Of a DNA stretch of 31,883 nt, positions 24,015 through 31,883 are shown in pieces. A model generated the notes under the pieces. It was not told where the DNA came from. It did no database searches and was given only the letters and a program-made list of their open reading frames with translations. Source of the DNA: Lachnospiraceae bacterium (GTDB lineage Bacteria; Bacillota; Clostridia; Lachnospirales; Lachnospiraceae); NCBI GenBank assembly GCA_009774145.1, contig VSND01000009.1, forward strand, positions 51,167-83,049, given 5' to 3'. The stretch's first letter is position 1, and the number at the start of each line of letters is the position of its first letter. Made by a program: the position numbers and the translations under genes.

Positions 24015-25802
24015 TCAATACTTGTCGTTTCCGCCATAGGATATATTCATATCCATACCATAGTCCGGCTCGTAGGAAGATACCCCGGACGAAACGCCGG
24101 ATGCCGCATAGCTGCTGTCTCCTTCCAGCCGGAACTTTCTCACCAGTTCGCTCAGAATCTGTGCCTGTCCGGAAAGCTCCTCGCTGGCTGCGGCGCTCTC
24201 CTCTGCCGTAGCCGAGTTGGTCTGCACCACGCTGGAGATCTGATCAATACCGACGGTAATCTGCGAGATGGACTCTGCCTGATTGGTAGCCGCTCTTGCA
24301 ATGGCATCCATCATGCTGCTTGCTTCCTGAATATCTGAAATCACATCCTGCAAAGACTGTGCCGTCTCATCTGCAATATTCTTTCCGTTTTCCACTGCCT
24401 GAAGAGAATTCTCGATCAGGGCAGCCGTATTCTTGGATGCTTCTGCTGATTTGCTTGCCAGGTTGCGTACTTCATCTGCCACAACGGCAAACCCCTTGCC
24501 TGCCGCTCCTGCCCTTGCCGCCTCTACCGCTGCATTCAGTGCGAGGATATTGGTCTGGAATGCAATATCTTCAATCGTCTTGATGATCTTTCCGATCTCG
24601 CCGGAGGAAGAATTGATATCCGCCATTGCCTGAAGCATATCCTGCATACGGTTGTTGCTCTCGCCTGCTTTCTGTCCAACCTGCATGGATTTTCCGCTGG
24701 CTTCCTGTGCCTGCTGAGCCGTATGATTGATATTGTTCGATATTTCATTAATCGATGCCGCCAGCTCTTCCACAGAAGACGCCTGCTCGGTAGCACCCTG
24801 TGAAAGCGCCTGTGCCCCTGAGGATACCTGGTCGGATCCGGAGGACACCTGAGTTGCCGAACGGTTCAAAGTTGAAAGCGTCTCGTTGAAGGTCTCCCTG
24901 ATCTTCTTCATGGAATGGAAGATCTTCTCATAATCGCCGATATATGCATCCTGGCTCTGGGAACAAACCGTAAAGTCGCCGTCTGCCATGGCTCCGAGAA
25001 CCTTCTCGATATCTGCCACGATGGAGCTGACCTCCTGCGTCACCTTGCGCATGCTGTCCGCCATGGAACCGAATTCATCTCTGGCTTCATATCCCACATC
25101 CACGGAAAGATTCCCCTTCACCATTTCCTTCATTGCGGCCTCGATGACTCTTACCGGAGCTGCGATGTTCATACTCAGGCGGAGCGCCAGGAAGACGGTA
25201 ATGGCAAATGCCACTGCCGCAATGGCAATGCCGAGAGCCAGAAGCCCGCTCAGTTCAAACATCTGATAATCAAAATTCTCCTCACACACGGTCCCAATCT
25301 GCGTATACGCCTGGTTCAGAACCTCTGTATACTCTTCCACCACCGGTATGTACTGCTCCTGGATGATCCGAAGCGCCTCTGCATTGCCCGCTTCCGTCCG
25401 AAGCGCCATCTGCTCCATAATGCTCTCTCTGACACTGGCATTATTTACCATCAGCGTCTCAAACTGCTTGAGCAGAGTCGTATCTCCTTCATACTCATTG
25501 CACAGCTGTTCAACCGCCGCACGGATATCGGAGACATTCTGATTCACAATCTGAGACCTCTGCGTATATTCCTGCTGGTCCGTCGTCTCAACTATGAGCA
25601 GCATCTCCTTCAGCGCTTCCTGAAGCTTCACCTTGATATCCTGCACCGTGGTCACTGCAACAAAGTCCTCTTCATAGAAGCTCTGATAACCGGCCTTGGA
25701 TATGGCAATCCCTGAACAGGTAGCGATCACTGACACCAGAAACAGCGCCAGTATGAGACCAAAGGATACTAGAAATTTAACATTAAGTTTTAGGTTTTTC
25801 AT
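24015..25802 (-). CDS. Methyl-accepting chemotaxis protein (4HB-type sensor)
   Basis: From the ATG at 25802 (AAGGAGGGG upstream; the frame is open 14 codons further) this is a 595-residue receptor. Membrane helices lie at about 10-33 and 184-208. The extracytoplasmic part between them is all-helical and resembles the four-helix-bundle MCP sensor, ligand unknown. HAMP (about 208-262) is followed by a second HAMP-like unit (VLGAMADGDF, YIGDYEKI) as in the neighbouring receptor, then the signalling domain with the same tip sequence. The tail is rich in Ser, Gly and Tyr and lacks an evident CheR-tethering pentapeptide. The gene is divergent from cheA. Confidence 0.93.
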   Translation of the reverse strand: MKNLKLNVKFLVSFGLILALFLVSVIATCSGIAISKAGYQSFYEEDFVAVTTVQDIKVKLQEALKEMLLIVETTDQQEYTQRSQIVNQNVSDIRAAVEQLCNEYEGDTTLLKQFETLMVNNASVRESIMEQMALRTEAGNAEALRIIQEQYIPVVEEYTEVLNQAYTQIGTVCEENFDYQMFELSGLLALGIAIAAVAFAITVFLALRLSMNIAAPVRVIEAAMKEMVKGNLSVDVGYEARDEFGSMADSMRKVTQEVSSIVADIEKVLGAMADGDFTVCSQSQDAYIGDYEKIFHSMKKIRETFNETLSTLNRSATQVSSGSDQVSSGAQALSQGATEQASSVEELAASINEISNNINHTAQQAQEASGKSMQVGQKAGESNNRMQDMLQAMADINSSSGEIGKIIKTIEDIAFQTNILALNAAVEAARAGAAGKGFAVVADEVRNLASKSAEASKNTAALIENSLQAVENGKNIADETAQSLQDVISDIQEASSMMDAIARAATNQAESISQITVGIDQISSVVQTNSATAEESAAASEELSGQAQILSELVRKFRLEGDSSYAASGVSSGVSSYEPDYGMDMNISYGGNDKY

Positions 25803-25893
25803 CTCAACCCCTCCTTGTAAAAGCTGTCGGATTCGCTTCTCCATATCAGGGAAGCCCGCCGCTATCTTTTAATATGTCGACGCCTTTTCTTCT

Positions 25894-25923
25894 TTTATAA
25901 CATGTTTTTAATATTTTTTTCAC
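25894..25923 (-). promoter_or_regulatory. Candidate sigma-A promoter for the two chemoreceptors
   Basis: On the minus strand GTGAAA (25918-25923) is followed after 18 bases by TATAAA (25894-25899), preceded by TG-T, giving an extended -10. It lies about 90 bp before the receptor ATG. The -35 is only a partial match, and a poor sigma-28-like GTCGACAT lies just downstream, so the assignment is tentative. Confidence 0.4.
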
Positions 25924-25951
25924 TTTTTTTTAAAAACAGGGAACAAATCTC

Positions 25952-25978
25952 TTATGCATCCTGTATTTCCGCCGATAA
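25952..25978 (+). promoter_or_regulatory. Sigma-28 (SigD) promoter for cheA
   Basis: GCCGATAA at 25971-25978 is a perfect sigma-28 -10 element. At the expected 15-bp spacing the -35 position reads TTAT rather than TAAA, so the upstream half is weak. It points toward cheA, about 125 bp ahead, and would place cheAWRB under the sigma factor encoded at the end of the flagellar operon. Confidence 0.6.
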
Positions 25979-26104
25979 ATAATCTAGTATGCCATGGCCT
26001 GCCATACATTTTTTCACAGTACACAGCAGGCTCTTTGTTTTATGCATTCCTTATTATTAGAAGCGTATGCAGAAACTATATCAAAAAGACAGGTGGTGTT
26101 TATA

Positions 26105-28195
26105 ATGGATAACGGTATGGAAGGTATGCTTGATACATACCTCTTCGAGACGAATTCTCTTCTGGACCAGCTTGATGAGATGCTTGTAAAGGATGAGAAG
26201 ATCGGTGATTTCTCTTCCGATGACGTCAATGAGATCTTCCGCATCATGCATACGATCAAGGGGTCTTCCGCCATGATGGAGTTTGGCTCTCTTGCAAGTA
26301 TTGCACATCATATAGAAGATTTGTTCTTCTATATCCGTGACAAGGGCATCGATTCTCTGGATCCGGAGCACAAGAAAGAACTGTTTAATCTGATGTTCCG
26401 TTCCGAAGACTCCTTAAGAGGACAGGTGGAAAAGGTGGAGAACGGGGAACCCCTGGATACCGATATGGATTCCTTCGCTTCCGAGATTAATCAGTTTCTG
26501 AAAAAGATCAGCGGAGCTGCATCGGAAGAACCGGAAGCGGCCGCGCCGGATGCGGGACAGGAAGCTGCCCCGGACAGCCTGTCGCCCGCAGGGAATCTCC
26601 CCGCAGACGACAAAGCCATATGTTTCCTGCATGTATTCCTGGACGAAGGAATCGGCATGGAGAATCTGCGCGCATTTATGATCGTAAACTCCATAAGAGA
26701 ATGTGACGTGGATTTCCGTCACTATCCTTCGGATATGGATTCCAACCCGGATACCTGTGCAGTCATCATTGACGAGGGCTTCTATCTCGCTTTCGAGGAT
26801 GAAGAGATGGCCGCCAAGGCGGAAGACCTCCTGAAGTCCCAGGGACATATCCGTTCCTATGAACTGATTATGGCTCCGCAGCCGGAACCGGAGCCGGAAG
26901 CTCCAAAAGTTCCCGCAGAAGCTCCTTCTCCGGCTCCCGCTCCCAAACCGGAACGCAAAGAGACGCCGCAGAAAGCACCGGCAGCCGGTACGCCGGTCAA
27001 ACAGAATCTGATCAGTGTCAACCTGACCAAGCTGAACGACCTCATGGATATTGTCGGAGAGATTGTAATTACAGAGTCCATGGTTACCTCCTGCCCCGAA
27101 CTGGATCAGCTGAACCGGGACAGCTATGACAACTTTATGAAATCCGCCCGCCAGCTGCGCAAGCTGACCGACGACCTTCAGGATCTTGCCATGTCCCTGC
27201 GAATGGTTCCCATCTCCGGTGTTTTTCAGAAGATGAACCGTATCGTCCGCGACATGAAGCAGAAGCTGGGCAAAGATGTCCGTCTGACTCTGATCGGAGA
27301 GGACACGGAGGTTGACAAGACCATCGTGGACAGCATCCAGGACCCGATCATGCATATGGTCCGCAACTCCATGGACCATGGAATCGAAGATACGGCAGAC
27401 GAACGTATCGCCGCAGGCAAGAACCCTCAGGGAGAGATCATTCTTTCCGCTACGCATACGAGCAATGAGGTCATTATCTCTATTGCCGACGACGGAAAGG
27501 GCATGAATCCCGACCAGATTCTGGCCAAAGCAAGGGAAAAAGGCATCCTTGTGAAACCGGAAAGTGAATATTCGAAGAAAGAAGCCCTCGGCCTCATCAT
27601 GCTGCCCGGCTTCTCCACCAATCAGACCGTCACAGAGTATTCCGGCAGAGGCGTCGGCATGGACGTGGTGAAGAAAAATGTGGAAAGCGTCGGCGGCGTT
27701 GTCTCCCTCACCAGCGAGGAAGGACAGGGAACCACGTTCTCCATCAAGATTCCTCTCACCCTCTCGATTATGGACGGCATGAAGGTCACAGTGGGACGTT
27801 CGATCTTCACAATCCCCATTGCCAATATCCGTCAGTCCTTTAAGATTACGGCGGAAGAGATTCTCTATGATGAGAACGGCAACGAGATGGTGGAACGCAT
27901 CGGCGGCTTCTATCCGATCGTCCGTCTCCATCAGTTCTATGGTATCGAGACAGAGGTCCTGAATCCGGAAGGCGGCATCCTGATCTGGGTAGAGACCAGC
28001 GATCATTCCTTCTGCCTGTTCGTGGATGATCTGATCGGAGAACAGCAGGTGGTGGTGAAACCGTTCCCCGCTTTCCTGAACTGCTTCGAACTTAAGAATT
28101 ATGGTATCGGCGGCTGTACGATTCTGGGCGACGGCAATATCAGTATCATTCTTGATATTCCAAGCCTGCACACAGCTACCCTTGAAAGCTTTTAG
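26105..28195 (+). CDS. cheA: Chemotaxis sensor histidine kinase CheA
   Basis: From the ATG at 26105 (AGGTGG upstream) CheA is 696 residues. P1 phosphotransfer domain: H49 in RIMHTIKGSS. P2-like CheY/CheB-binding region: about 168-256, followed by a Pro/Glu-rich linker. P3 dimerisation helices: about 302-370 (LISVNLTKLNDLMDIVGE). P4 kinase domain: N box HMVRNSMDHGIE at 417-428, G1 DDGKGM at 462-467, G2 GRGVGM at 514-519. P5 CheW-like domain: from about 555 to the end. It phosphorylates CheY and CheB in response to receptors. An upstream in-frame start at 25994 would add 37 residues unlike CheA and would lie close to the promoter; it is not favoured. Confidence 0.97.
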   Translation: MDNGMEGMLDTYLFETNSLLDQLDEMLVKDEKIGDFSSDDVNEIFRIMHTIKGSSAMMEFGSLASIAHHIEDLFFYIRDKGIDSLDPEHKKELFNLMFRSEDSLRGQVEKVENGEPLDTDMDSFASEINQFLKKISGAASEEPEAAAPDAGQEAAPDSLSPAGNLPADDKAICFLHVFLDEGIGMENLRAFMIVNSIRECDVDFRHYPSDMDSNPDTCAVIIDEGFYLAFEDEEMAAKAEDLLKSQGHIRSYELIMAPQPEPEPEAPKVPAEAPSPAPAPKPERKETPQKAPAAGTPVKQNLISVNLTKLNDLMDIVGEIVITESMVTSCPELDQLNRDSYDNFMKSARQLRKLTDDLQDLAMSLRMVPISGVFQKMNRIVRDMKQKLGKDVRLTLIGEDTEVDKTIVDSIQDPIMHMVRNSMDHGIEDTADERIAAGKNPQGEIILSATHTSNEVIISIADDGKGMNPDQILAKAREKGILVKPESEYSKKEALGLIMLPGFSTNQTVTEYSGRGVGMDVVKKNVESVGGVVSLTSEEGQGTTFSIKIPLTLSIMDGMKVTVGRSIFTIPIANIRQSFKITAEEILYDENGNEMVERIGGFYPIVRLHQFYGIETEVLNPEGGILIWVETSDHSFCLFVDDLIGEQQVVVKPFPAFLNCFELKNYGIGGCTILGDGNISIILDIPSLHTATLESF

Positions 28196-28212
28196 AGACA
28201 GGAGGAATAGAT

Positions 28213-28695
28213 ATGGCTGAACAAACAACTCCCAATGAGGAGATCTTTGATGCAACAGAGCAGGATGAGATATCTACGGTGGAACGCTGCCTGACCTTTC
28301 AGTCCGGCGACCTGATCCTGTATATCAGTACCCGGCATGTGATCGAGATTCTCAATAATTATTCCATCACCAATCTGCCTCTGGTGCCTCCTTATATCAA
28401 GGGGATCATCAATTTAAGAGGTCAGGTTCTTCCTGTTGTGGATATCCAGATGCGTATGGGCAAATGCGAGGCAGAATGCGGAACAGAGACCTGCATTATT
28501 GTCCTTGACATTGACTCTGTCTCTCTCGGAATTATTGTGGATTCTGTCCGTCAGGTAATCGACATCGACCTGAACAACGTGCAGCCGATTCCGCTGAAGC
28601 GTCAGCAGAAGCTTCTGGACGGAATGGTAACCATGGAAGATGGAAGTGTCTTCATGTCTGTGGACTGTCAGGCGCTTATCAAAGCGCAATATTAA
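28213..28695 (+). CDS. cheW: Chemotaxis coupling protein CheW
   Basis: A 160-residue single CheW domain preceded by about 25 acidic N-terminal residues. Family motifs are visible: YISTRHVIEIL, PLVPPYIKGIINLRGQVLPVVDI (about residues 56-78), then TCIIVLDIDSVSLGIIVDSV. It links receptors to CheA. AGGAGG lies seven bases before the ATG, and the gene follows cheA by 17 bp. Confidence 0.96.
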   Translation: MAEQTTPNEEIFDATEQDEISTVERCLTFQSGDLILYISTRHVIEILNNYSITNLPLVPPYIKGIINLRGQVLPVVDIQMRMGKCEAECGTETCIIVLDIDSVSLGIIVDSVRQVIDIDLNNVQPIPLKRQQKLLDGMVTMEDGSVFMSVDCQALIKAQY

Positions 28696-28714
28696 ACGAT
28701 ATGGGGTGATTTAG

Positions 28715-29533
28715 ATGCTGACGCTTACCGATCAGGACTTCCAGCGTCTTTATGTATACATTAAGCAGAATTATGGAATTGATCTGAGCAAGAAAAAGCA
28801 GCTTATCGTAAGCCGGCTTTCACATACGCTGGCCGCACAGGGGTTCAGGGATTTCAAGGGCTATGTGGATGAGATCCTTTCCGGCCGCGACACGGATATG
28901 GTCACGGCCATGCTGAATAAACTGACAACCAACTATACTTATTTTCTTCGGGAAGAAGCACATTTTAAATATTTCCAGGAAATCATTCTTCCGGATCTGG
29001 AGAAAAAGCACGCCGCAGACAAGTCCCTTTCCATCTGGAGCGCCGGCTGTTCCTCCGGGCAGGAGCCTTATACAATCTCCATGTTCCTTCTGGAGTATTT
29101 TGGTTCAAAATCTTCCCAGTGGGATACCAGAATTCTTGCCACGGATATATCCAACAAGATTCTGGATGAAGCCATCCGTGCCAGCTACCCGGAGGAAAGT
29201 ATGGAGCCGCTTCCTGCCACATGGAAGACAAAATATTTTGTAAAAACCGGAAACGGCAAGTGTACGGTCTCTCCGGCTCTCAAAAAAAACGTGATCTTCC
29301 GGCCATTTAACCTGATGGATCCGATCACTTTCAAAAAAAAGTTTGATCTGATCTTCTGCAGAAATGTAATGATCTATTTTGATCAGGATACAAAAGACGC
29401 TCTGGTGCGCCGTTTTTACAACGCAACCGTACCGGGCGGTCATCTGTTTATCGGTCACTCGGAAGGACTGACCAAGAGCACCTGTCCTTATGAGTATATT
29501 CAGCCGGCAATTTACAAAAAAACAGCCAGATAG
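28715..29533 (+). CDS. cheR: Chemotaxis protein methyltransferase CheR
   Basis: This 272-residue enzyme methylates receptor glutamates using S-adenosylmethionine. The small N-terminal helical domain (about 1-75) precedes the methyltransferase fold. SAGCSSGQEPYTISM is the SAM-binding motif, near residues 109-123; ILATDISNKILDEA follows, and DLIFCRNVMIYF near 210-221. GGGGTGA precedes the ATG. It follows cheW by 19 bp. The two receptors encoded here have no obvious pentapeptide tether, so CheR probably acts on them directly. Confidence 0.96.
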   Translation: MLTLTDQDFQRLYVYIKQNYGIDLSKKKQLIVSRLSHTLAAQGFRDFKGYVDEILSGRDTDMVTAMLNKLTTNYTYFLREEAHFKYFQEIILPDLEKKHAADKSLSIWSAGCSSGQEPYTISMFLLEYFGSKSSQWDTRILATDISNKILDEAIRASYPEESMEPLPATWKTKYFVKTGNGKCTVSPALKKNVIFRPFNLMDPITFKKKFDLIFCRNVMIYFDQDTKDALVRRFYNATVPGGHLFIGHSEGLTKSTCPYEYIQPAIYKKTAR

Positions 29534-29574
29534 GTTTTATACAGAGCTTTAAACAAGAAAGAAGGTATCCGTTC

Positions 29575-30684
29575 ATGGTCCAGAAGATACGCGTAATGGT
29601 AGTAGATGATTCCATGCTCTTCCGGAGCTGGCTGATCAAATGTCTGCAGGAAGACCCGCGGTTTGAGGTGGTTGGATTTGCTGCCAATGCCCTTGAAGCC
29701 AAGAGCAAACTTCCCATGCTGAAGCCGGACATTATGACACTGGATATTGAGATGCCGGGGATGACCGGACTGCAGTTTCTAAAGGAAGTACTTCCCATGC
29801 ATCCGGTACCCATTATCCTTGTGTCCTCTCTGAATGTGCAGGTATTTGACGCACTGGCCGCCGGCGCGGTAGATTTTGTCCGGAAACCGGAAAGCGAGCC
29901 GGGTGCCAGAGAGCGTTTTATCCGCACGCTTCGATCCAAGCTTGCCGTTGGAAAAAATGCGCATCCCCGTCTGCCTTCCCATGATCCGTCAGCCATACTG
30001 AACAAGGCAAAGGCGGCGTCTGTCGGCAGTGCGATCAGCAGTTCGGGCGGAATTGGACTGCAGCATACCTTGTCTGCAGCCCACAGAACCGCAGCTGCTC
30101 CGGCGCATTCCAATGTAGATGTCATTGCCATCGGCGCTTCTACCGGAGGAACCGAAGCAATCCTGGAAGTGGTCCGGCATTTCCCGGCAAAGATGCCTGG
30201 AATCGTCATCACCCAGCATATGCCGGCCGGTTTTACATCCATGTATGCAGAGCGCCTGAACCGGATCTGCAATCTTCAGGTCCGGGAAGCCAAACACGGG
30301 GACAAAATACAGCCGGGACTGGTGCTTCTCGCCCCCGGCGGCCTGCAGATGCGGGTAGTACGAATGGGCAGCGGCTATGCGGTCACCTGCTCGGATGGGG
30401 AAAAGGTCAGCGGACACAAACCCTCCGTGGACGTTCTCTTTGATTCTGTCGCCTCCACTGTGCGCAACCGCGCCATTGGTGTCATTCTCACCGGCATGGG
30501 TGCCGACGGCGCCGCAGGCATGCTTCGTATGAGAAAGGCCGGCGCTTACACAATCGGACAGGACAGGGACAGCTGTGTGGTATACGGAATGCCCATGGAG
30601 GCCTTTAAAATCGGCGCTGTCTGTATGCAGGCCCCGCTGAATTCTATTCACCATGCGGTGATGGGCAGGCTTGCCAAGGGCTGA
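29575..30684 (+). CDS. cheB: Chemotaxis protein-glutamate methylesterase/deamidase CheB
   Basis: This 369-residue CheB has a receiver domain (residues 1-125; phospho-acceptor D57 in TLDIEMPGM) and a linker to about 180. The methylesterase domain has its catalytic triad in place: S189 in GASTGGTEAI, H215 in ITQHMPAGF, and D311 in GMGADGAAGM. It removes receptor methyl groups and deamidates receptor glutamines. GAAGG lies upstream of the ATG. It is the last gene of the che operon and ends before a bidirectional terminator. Confidence 0.97.
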   Translation: MVQKIRVMVVDDSMLFRSWLIKCLQEDPRFEVVGFAANALEAKSKLPMLKPDIMTLDIEMPGMTGLQFLKEVLPMHPVPIILVSSLNVQVFDALAAGAVDFVRKPESEPGARERFIRTLRSKLAVGKNAHPRLPSHDPSAILNKAKAASVGSAISSSGGIGLQHTLSAAHRTAAAPAHSNVDVIAIGASTGGTEAILEVVRHFPAKMPGIVITQHMPAGFTSMYAERLNRICNLQVREAKHGDKIQPGLVLLAPGGLQMRVVRMGSGYAVTCSDGEKVSGHKPSVDVLFDSVASTVRNRAIGVILTGMGADGAAGMLRMRKAGAYTIGQDRDSCVVYGMPMEAFKIGAVCMQAPLNSIHHAVMGRLAKG

Positions 30685-30702
30685 CAGATCGGTAAAGTGA
30701 AA

Positions 30703-30734
30703 AAGGACCATCGGAACTGATCCGGATGGTCCTT
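30703..30734. terminator. Bidirectional terminator between cheB and the SufB/D-like gene
   Basis: AAGGACCATC (30703-30712) pairs with GATGGTCCTT (30725-30734), a perfect 10-bp stem with a 12-nt loop. On the plus strand it is followed by TTATT. On the minus strand the distal arm runs into a T5 stretch. It lies 18 bp after cheB and about 40 bp after the convergent gene, so it likely serves both. Confidence 0.85.
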
Positions 30735-30772
30735 TATTCTGCACCTGTTTATTCTTTTTAAAAAAATCCTCT

Positions 30773-31690
30773 TTATTTTAAAAATCCGTTCACAATCTGT
30801 TCTTCTGCTTCCTGCTCTGTCAGTCCCAGCGTCATGAGCTTGATGATCTGCTCCCCTGCAATCTTGCCAATGGCTGCTTCATGAATCAGGCTTGCATCCA
30901 GATGGTTCGCATCCAGAGACGGAACGGCATTTACATGTCCCTGATCCATCAGAATCGCATCGCATTCTGTATGCCCGTAGCATGCATTATTTCCGCAGAT
31001 TCTGGAATGAAACACCTGGCTGGATGTGCCTTTTGCAACCGAACGGGATACCACATCCGCCGTAGAGCCAACGCCATTCAGATCGACCTGAAAATTTGTC
31101 TCTGCATACTGATTCTCATGGGTCATGATCTTTTCCTTGATGATCAGAGTCGCTCCGTCCTTCAGATCCGCTTTTGTATCCCGGATTGTGGAATCCACGC
31201 CTTTGATCTGGGTGGTCTCCATCTCCATATATCCGTTTTCCTCCATATGGACGACCGTCGTGGGATTCAGGATCCGTTCCCCGGTTCCCTCTCCTTCCCC
31301 ATAATGCTTTTCCACATATCGGACTTTTGCATTTTTTCCAATATGAAAAGTATGAATCCCGTCGTGCCCGGTATCCTCGCTGCCGCCGCAGTGGATGCCG
31401 CAGCCCGCAACAATCACCACATCCGCATCATCCCCGATATAAAAATCATTGTAAACCAGATCTTTCAGGCCGCTCTGGCTGACAATCACCGGAATATGAA
31501 CACTCTCGTTCTTCGTTCCGGATTTTACGATGATATCAATGCCCGGCTTATCCTTCTTCGTGACAATATCAATATTGGCCGTTGTATTCCTTCCCACAAG
31601 CTGGCCGTTATCCCGTACATTGTAGGCCCCCTCCGGTACTGCATGGAGATCCGCCACCTTCTCCAGCATGTGCATCTGTAACTGATCCAT
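30773..31690 (-). CDS. SufB/SufD-family Fe-S cluster assembly protein (short form)
   Basis: From the ATG at 31690 (AGGAGAG upstream) this is a 305-residue member of the SufB/SufD family, which scaffolds Fe-S cluster assembly with the ATPase SufC. The family core is visible in the second half: SQVFHSRICGNNACYGHTECD, then SLDANHLDASLIHEAAIGKIAGEQI. A further Cys/His cluster occurs near residues 98-104 (AGCGIHC). It is shorter than typical SufB or SufD (about 420-480), matching the single-scaffold type found in many clostridia and archaea. No sufC lies in the window; it could be upstream beyond the edge. The frame continues 13 codons upstream into the repeat region, which is not favoured. It has no link to motility. 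Confidence 0.88.
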   Translation of the reverse strand: MDQLQMHMLEKVADLHAVPEGAYNVRDNGQLVGRNTTANIDIVTKKDKPGIDIIVKSGTKNESVHIPVIVSQSGLKDLVYNDFYIGDDADVVIVAGCGIHCGGSEDTGHDGIHTFHIGKNAKVRYVEKHYGEGEGTGERILNPTTVVHMEENGYMEMETTQIKGVDSTIRDTKADLKDGATLIIKEKIMTHENQYAETNFQVDLNGVGSTADVVSRSVAKGTSSQVFHSRICGNNACYGHTECDAILMDQGHVNAVPSLDANHLDASLIHEAAIGKIAGEQIIKLMTLGLTEQEAEEQIVNGFLK

Positions 31691-31703
31691 TTTTTCTCTC
31701 CTA

Positions 31704-31883
31704 TTAAAGTTCCGCATCTTCTCTCTCAAAGCCCCGGATCTGGAACCGTTTCCGAATGCACTGCCTTCTGAAACGGTTCCGGGCTTTTCTCCTTCCGATG
31801 CTGTTTTTAAAGTTCCGCATCTTCTCTCTCAAAGCCCCGGATCTGGAACCGTTTCCGAATGCACTGCCTTCTGAAACGGTTCC
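31704..31883. repeat. 77-bp perfect direct repeat, period 103 bp, with internal hairpins
   Basis: Bases 31704-31780 recur without mismatch at 31807-31883, where the window ends, so more copies may follow. Each copy contains GGAACCGTTTC and GAAACGGTTCC (31742-31752 with 31770-31780, repeated 103 bp on), an 11-bp perfect inverted repeat with a 17-nt loop. In the first copy outer AGCCC/GGGCT arms extend the pairing across a bulge. The 26-bp spacer carries GATGCTGTTTTTAAAGTTCCGCATC-like sequence related to the repeats at the window start. The array lies directly upstream of the SufB/D-like gene. Confidence 0.92.
31795..31821. repeat. Third copy of the AT-rich repeat found at the window start
   Basis: This segment has the same organisation as bases 1-39 and 71-108: CCGATGCTG, a T-run with AA, then GTTCCGCATC. 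The GTTCCGCATC end also occurs at 31709-31718 in the first 77-bp unit. It links the two ends of the window to a shared dispersed repeat family. Confidence 0.6.

Larger units (their letters stand above)
25803..26104. other. Divergent intergenic region between the chemoreceptor and cheA
   Basis: About 300 bp of AT-rich DNA between divergently transcribed genes. It contains a candidate sigma-A promoter for the receptors (minus) and a sigma-28 -10 element for cheA (plus). The cheA frame is open from 25994, but that extension has no ribosome site or CheA similarity. Nothing else is recognised. Confidence 0.7.

Noticed and set aside
23019..24338. A 439-codon plus-strand open frame spanning both chemoreceptor genes
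   Set aside because: It is opposite two well-supported receptor genes and their junction; no domain pattern and no good start context.
25994..26104. Upstream extension of cheA by 37 codons
   Set aside because: No ribosome site at 25994, no CheA similarity, and it would begin only about 15 bp after the sigma-28 element; the ATG at 26105 has AGGTGG and starts a normal P1 domain.
26414..28255. A 613-codon open frame on the minus strand opposite cheA
   Set aside because: It lies wholly opposite a convincing CheA with intact motifs; composition is His/Leu/Arg-rich as expected from an antisense shadow of a codon-biased gene, with no recognisable domain.

Overview
The window carries a flagellar and chemotaxis locus of a low-to-mid GC Firmicute, most likely a motile member of Lachnospiraceae or a close clostridial relative. 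This rests on the Gram-positive fla/che gene set: a CheC-like FliY, FlbD, the TIGR02530-type 'flagellar operon protein', SigD as the last gene, a FliP of 218 residues without an evident cleavable signal, and strong AGGAGG-type ribosome sites. The genus cannot be fixed from the sequence alone.

Layout. (1) Bases 1-158 hold an AT-rich repeat downstream of fliA. (2) Bases 159-21899 on the minus strand form one long, tightly packed operon. Read 5' to 3' it is flgB, fliE, fliF, fliG, fliH, fliI, fliJ, fliK, flgD, a TIGR02530 gene, flgE, flbD, motA, motB, fliM, cheY, flgC, fliY, fliO, fliP, fliQ, fliR, flhB, flhA, fliA(sigD). A good sigma-A promoter with an extended -10 lies upstream of flgB. (3) Bases 22272-25802, also minus, hold two transmembrane chemoreceptors; the downstream one ends at a strong terminator. 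(4) Bases 26105-30684 on the plus strand form a divergent cheA-cheW-cheR-cheB operon, preceded by a perfect sigma-28 -10 element. (5) Bases 30773-31690 on the minus strand encode a SufB/SufD-family Fe-S assembly protein, sharing a bidirectional terminator with cheB. (6) Bases 31691-31883 hold a perfect 77-bp direct repeat with internal hairpins, cut off by the window end.

How the genes work together. The operon encodes the MS ring, C ring, export gate and ATPase, proximal rod, hook and hook cap, hook-length control, stator and the late sigma factor. The adjacent che genes encode a receptor-kinase-adaptation pathway whose output CheY is made from inside the flagellar operon and read by FliM and FliY. 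Flagellin, filament cap, hook-filament junction proteins, FlgM, FliL, FlhF, FlhG, CheC and CheD are not in the window.

The main surprises sit inside familiar genes. FliY has a linker with three near-identical copies of a FliM-like CheY-binding peptide. One receptor carries a CZB-type zinc-binding signature in its predicted extracytoplasmic domain. flgC has left its usual place after flgB and sits between cheY and fliY. Two perfect short hairpins precede flbD, and a related intergenic repeat family occurs at both ends of the window. I see no phage, transposase, CRISPR array, tRNA or rRNA, and no wholly unfamiliar multigene system.
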